52,054 nt of DNA from a virus. The stretch is taken from IMG/VR virus record IMGVR_UViG_3300032323_002379, positions 1 to 52,054 of that record; one strand, written 5' to 3'. Below, in pieces: positions 50,724 through 52,054 of the stretch. The notes under the pieces are model-generated. The model had not been told where the DNA came from. It saw only the letters and a list, made by a program, of their open reading frames with translations, and did not search any database. Each line of letters opens with the position of its first letter. Positions within the stretch are counted from its first letter, which is position 1. Position numbers and translations under genes: made by a program.

Positions 50724-51304
50724 AAGTTTTAGTTACAGGTGGTAATAGAGGTTTAGGCAAACACTTGGTGCAAGTGTTCAATGGCACCAGTATCAGTCGT
50801 GCAGACAATCTTGATATAACAAAGGATTACAACTCTATTGCCAAAATGAGCTTGGATTATGATATTTTTATCAATAACGCATTTGATGGGCCACCGCAGG
50901 AGGAATGGGCCAACTTTGGACAAGTACATGTACTAGAAGCTGTGTATGATGCATGGGTTCAATCTAATAAAAAAGGCTACATTTACAATATTGGCAGTGT
51001 GGGAGAAAAAAGCATTGTAGCCAGAGAACCTAGTTTTGAAACTTATCGTGTGGCAAAAGCAGCACTGGCACATGCATCAAAACAATGTACAGCATCATTT
51101 AAAGCAAACTGTGCGCTGTTTAAAACCACATTGATTACTCTAGATCGATTGGACACAGAACTTAGTCGTAGCAGGGCAACGTGGACAGGTAATGGTATTA
51201 ATGCCAACGACATAGCAAACTTTATAAAATATGCATATACATTAGATCATAATACTTGTATAGAAGAAATAACATTTTATTGTAACCTTGAATATAAGAG
51301 ATAA
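50720..51304 (+). CDS. Short-chain dehydrogenase/reductase family protein
   Basis: 194 residues from ATG 50720, which follows AGGAG directly and overlaps the previous stop by four bases (ATGA); an extension to 50696 would use a GTG-like or internal start and lies within the upstream gene. The Rossmann motif MKVLVTGGNRGLGKHL (TGxxxGxG), IFINNAF (NNAG-like), YIYNIGSVGEKS and YRVAKAALAHASKQ (YxxxK) define an NAD(P)-dependent SDR. At ~195 residues it is shorter than the 250-residue classical enzymes, lacking part of the C-terminal substrate-binding region. It probably reduces or oxidises a product of the radical-SAM enzymes encoded before it. Direction and substrate cannot be inferred. Confidence 0.82.
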   Translation: MKVLVTGGNRGLGKHLVQVFNGTSISRADNLDITKDYNSIAKMSLDYDIFINNAFDGPPQEEWANFGQVHVLEAVYDAWVQSNKKGYIYNIGSVGEKSIVAREPSFETYRVAKAALAHASKQCTASFKANCALFKTTLITLDRLDTELSRSRATWTGNGINANDIANFIKYAYTLDHNTCIEEITFYCNLEYKR

Positions 51305-51315
51305 TTATATGCTGT

Positions 51316-51750
51316 ATGTCATGGCTATTCGAATCCACTCTAGTGGAATCACTTCCTGAAGATTGTGTGGGATTTGTGTATTTGATAACAAATACTGTGT
51401 CTGGGCGCAAATACATAGGGAAAAAATTAGCCAAATTTTCAAAAACTACAGTACGAACAGTAAAACTCAAAAACGGCACCAAAAAGAAAAAGAAGATCAG
51501 AAGCAAAATAGACAGCGATTGGCAACTATATTATGGCTCAAACGACGAACTCAAAAAAGACATCGAAACACTAGGCTCAGAAAAATTTATTAGAGAAATA
51601 CTGTATTACTGCACATCCAAAGCACAATGCTCATACATCGAAGCACGAGAACAATTCAGACACAAAGTCTTAGAATCAGATGCATATTATAACGGACAGA
51701 TCAGCGTTCGTGTCCATGGCTCCCATATCAAAAACAAGTTAAGCAGTTAA
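51316..51750 (+). CDS. GIY-YIG nuclease
   Basis: 144 residues. GFVYLITNTVSGRKYIGKKL near residue 20 is the GIY-YIG signature (V-Y and Y-I-G). It is followed by a very basic stretch (KNGTKKKKKIRSKIDSDW), then LYYGSNDELKKDIETLGSEK and a helix with the expected catalytic Glu (QCSYIEAREQFRHKV). The C-terminus (YYNGQISVRVHGSHIKNK) fits a family of compact GIY-YIG proteins frequent in T4-like phages. It may be a homing-type endonuclease or a DNA-processing enzyme. It is the last gene before a stretch of structured non-coding sequence, which could be linked to it. The start at ATG 51316 is 12 bases after the SDR stop, without a strong Shine-Dalgarno. Confidence 0.78.
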   Translation: MSWLFESTLVESLPEDCVGFVYLITNTVSGRKYIGKKLAKFSKTTVRTVKLKNGTKKKKKIRSKIDSDWQLYYGSNDELKKDIETLGSEKFIREILYYCTSKAQCSYIEAREQFRHKVLESDAYYNGQISVRVHGSHIKNKLSS

Positions 51751-51753
51751 GCT

Positions 51754-52054
51754 AGCACAGGCCAACATCGTGTGCTCTATACCTGGATCTAGGATCGCAG
51801 GGACGGAAGACTCGCCGCTGCCGCGAGCACTCAACTACTACCCTTCGGGATGAAGATCGCAAATGCCGCGATTTAGTTGTTTGAATAGGATTAATAAGGC
51901 TAAAAAGACGTGCGAGCGATCGCACACGGTTAACTACATGCTGATATATGTAAATTAACCCGCCGTTGTATAAGAACGGAGCTCGAGGTACCGGACAACC
52001 GCCTCTGTAATGCTCTAATATCAGTGACTGTGCTACTCAGATGAAGTACATATA
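51754..52054 (+). ncRNA. Candidate large structured non-coding RNA, truncated by the window edge
   Basis: About 300 bases without a gene. Perfect stems, by position: 51754-51759 with 51771-51776; 51811-51815 with 51823-51827; 51832-51837 with 51874-51879, enclosing a UUC(G) hairpin at 51841-51849 and the stem 51856-51860 with 51868-51872; 51910-51915 with 51920-51925, closed by a GCGA (GNRA) loop; 51928-51933 with 51955-51960, containing 51935-51939 with 51948-51952; 51963-51967 with 51975-51979; 51985-51988 plus 51992-51994 with 51999-52005 (three-base bulge); and 52034-52037 with 52045-52048. UUCG- and GNRA-type loops occur only on the plus strand, so that strand is favoured. No tRNA, tmRNA or intron core was recognised. 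Comparison with GOLLD, ROOL and HEARO RNA models is suggested. Confidence 0.6.

Noticed and set aside
51754-52054. tRNA, tmRNA or RNase P RNA
   Set aside because: No TTCRANNC T-arm, CCA end, acceptor stem or tag frame was found, and the conserved RNase P segments are absent.
51754-52054. Group I intron beside a homing nuclease
   Set aside because: No recognisable P7/P3 core or flanking exon in another gene was seen, although a truncated view prevents full exclusion.

Overview
The window is one continuous piece of a large T4-like myovirus genome (Caudoviricetes). The phage assignment rests on recognisable T4 proteins: late sigma factor gp55, recombination nuclease gp47/gp46, baseplate proteins gp53, gp25, gp6 and a gp5-like hub, and fibres with the T4 gp12-type collar domain. 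The DNA is moderately AT-rich, genes overlap or are separated by a few bases, and the only stretch over 300 bases without a gene is the right end. Many small shared fibre domains resemble those of aquatic (cyanophage or pelagiphage type) T4-like viruses. The host cannot be read from the sequence.

Layout. Positions 1-2380 (minus strand) hold a block with one partial and two complete probable sugar-transfer (GT-A-like) proteins, a small unknown protein and a 107-residue conserved-looking protein. Positions 2417-16074 (minus) are a fibre and adhesin cassette of nine genes. Three fibres share one N-terminal anchor (genes ending at 3407, 4985 and 8627) and three share another (10433, 11858 and 14074). 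Their C-termini are diverse: collar domains, glycine-rich adhesin regions, a peptidase-S74 chaperone and a peptidase-G2-like cap. Positions 16090-31245 encode a single 5051-residue virion protein. Positions 31245-42804 (minus) are the baseplate core: gp6, gp25, a hub with two peptidoglycan-cleaving domains, a large second hub-like protein, gp53 and a tail-tube-cap-like protein.

At about 42.8-42.9 kb transcription diverges. The plus strand runs gp55, gp47, gp46, then a tightly overlapping set of radical-SAM enzymes (one of them apparently split by a +1 frame change), an unknown beta-rich protein, a short-chain dehydrogenase and a GIY-YIG nuclease. It ends in about 300 nt of non-coding DNA packed with hairpins, which looks like part of a structured RNA cut by the window edge.

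The genes fit together as follows. gp55 would redirect host RNA polymerase to late promoters, and six NATAAATA-type motifs sit just upstream of minus-strand structural genes. gp46/47 supplies recombination and replication functions. The minus-strand genes build the baseplate and host-recognition apparatus. The radical-SAM/SDR block and the left-edge sugar-transfer block are accessory metabolism whose substrates cannot be read from sequence. The most unusual items are the right-end structured RNA, the radical-SAM cluster with its split member, and the 5051-residue protein with a seven-repeat FG-GAP propeller interrupted by inserted domains.
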